Shown here: one piece after another, positions 7,033 through 7,392 of the stretch
Position numbering within the stretch: the stretch's first letter is position 1
How the letters are laid out: every line of letters starts with the position of its first letter
From: Candidatus Bipolaricaulota bacterium
Lineage (GTDB): Bacteria > Bipolaricaulota > Bipolaricaulia > UBA7950 > UBA9294
Length of the DNA: 7,392 nucleotides
Assembly: GCA_020350845.1 (NCBI GenBank)
Contig: CP070725.1
Coordinates: forward strand, 1,671,807 to 1,679,198
Direction: 5' to 3'
Program-made: the position numbers and the translations under genes
Notes under the pieces: model-generated
What the model was told of the DNA's origin: nothing
Seen by the model: only the letters and a program-made list of their open reading frames with translations
The model's database searches: none

Positions 7033-7392
7033 CGCGGGAGAAGAGCGCGTACCAGGCGACGCCCACGGTGACAGTGACCGCGAGGCGCAGCCACGCCGGG
7101 CGGCCGTCGAGCGCACGCAGCGCTCCCGCCGCGACGACCAACAGCGTCCCGCTTCCGAGGAGGGTCAGCGCCAGCTTGTGCATCTCGTCCTTCGAGGGAA
7201 GAAGCTCCGCTCGCAGTCCGGCGGCGAGGACGGTCACGTTGACGGCACCGGCGAGCGATGTCGCGAGTGCGAGCCCGACGACCCCCATCGGCCGCACGAG
7301 GAGCTGGTCGCCGGCGACGTTCGTCGCGACGGCGAGCACAATCCCTTGTAGCGGCAGCGCGACTCTACCTTGGGCGTAGAACGCCCGCGTCA
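6980..7392 (-). CDS. murJ: Lipid II flippase MurJ (MviN family), C-terminal part
   Basis: MurJ is a polytopic membrane protein that flips the peptidoglycan precursor lipid II across the cytoplasmic membrane. Only the last 136 residues are visible; the frame is open to the right window edge, and the GTG at 7339 is internal. The visible part begins TRAFYAQGRVALPLQGIV, matching the conserved FYA...(T)P segment of MurJ, and continues with VATNVAGDQLL and MGVVGLALATSLAGAVNV, a family-typical helix pair. Two more hydrophobic spans follow (about 74-93 and 101-118 of the visible part), then a short charged tail ending GRHEAPPE. That fits the last four of 14 helices. The stop is TGA (complement of 6980-6982). 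The gene runs opposite to the ftsH operon and overlaps the zinc-protein gene tail-to-tail. MurJ is preferred over other MOP-superfamily flippases (MATE, Wzx) because of the FYA motif, but the evidence is partial. Confidence 0.82.
   Translation of the reverse strand, partial: TRAFYAQGRVALPLQGIVLAVATNVAGDQLLVRPMGVVGLALATSLAGAVNVTVLAAGLRAELLPSKDEMHKLALTLLGSGTLLVVAAGALRALDGRPAWLRLAVTVTVGVAWYALFSRVSGLHRLLLGRHEAPPE

Noticed and set aside
6998..7351. 117-codon plus-strand frame antisense to murJ
   Set aside because: No domain, highly charged low-complexity translation, and the minus strand matches MurJ.
6342..7379. Plus-strand frame running through the zinc-protein gene and murJ
   Set aside because: Arg/Ser/Pro-rich shadow; the other frames contain the Cys-rich protein and the MurJ C-terminus with clear hydrophobic helices.

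Overview
This is a GC-rich bacterial window with strongly G/C-ending codons. It holds six protein-coding genes and no RNA gene, CRISPR array, insertion sequence or phage gene that I can support. The organism is probably an uncultured bacterium. Peptidoglycan precursor export (MurJ), acyl-phosphate glycerolipid synthesis (PlsY) and the MEP isoprenoid pathway (Dxr) mark it as a bacterium. The large Cys-containing repeat/DUF11/lamin-tail exported protein would suit Candidatus Bipolaricaulota (Acetothermia) or a similar deep lineage, but that placement is a guess from general gene style, not a proven assignment.

Layout. Positions 1-2424 (+) are the 3' part of a large, acidic, probably exported multidomain protein. 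It has SprB/PKD-like repeats with a 138-bp stretch repeated perfectly, then a DUF11-like domain, a cadherin/Ig-like domain, a lamin-tail domain and an unknown C-terminal domain. It ends at a good intrinsic terminator (2451-2490). A housekeeping stretch follows on the same strand. plsY (2605-3252) has a -10-like box so close to its start codon that the mRNA may be leaderless. ftsH (3360-5213) has its own recognisable promoter and Shine-Dalgarno. dxr (5216-6400) begins 2 nt after ftsH. A small uncharacterised cysteine-rich, probably zinc-binding protein (6397-7032) overlaps dxr by ATGA. On the minus strand the C-terminal part of murJ (6980-7392, cut by the window edge) converges on this operon and overlaps the zinc-protein gene by 53 bp.

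How they fit together. plsY, ftsH, dxr and murJ all serve the cell envelope: phospholipid acylation, membrane protein quality control, isoprenoid precursors (including the undecaprenyl carrier) and lipid II flipping. ftsH-dxr-zinc protein looks like one translationally coupled operon. The surface-protein gene is insulated from them by the terminator. I see no defence or mobile system here. The points most worth checking are the recently homogenised repeats with distinct codon use, substitutions at conserved positions in FtsH and Dxr, the probable leaderless plsY start, the uncharacterised Cys-rich protein and the overlapping convergent gene ends.
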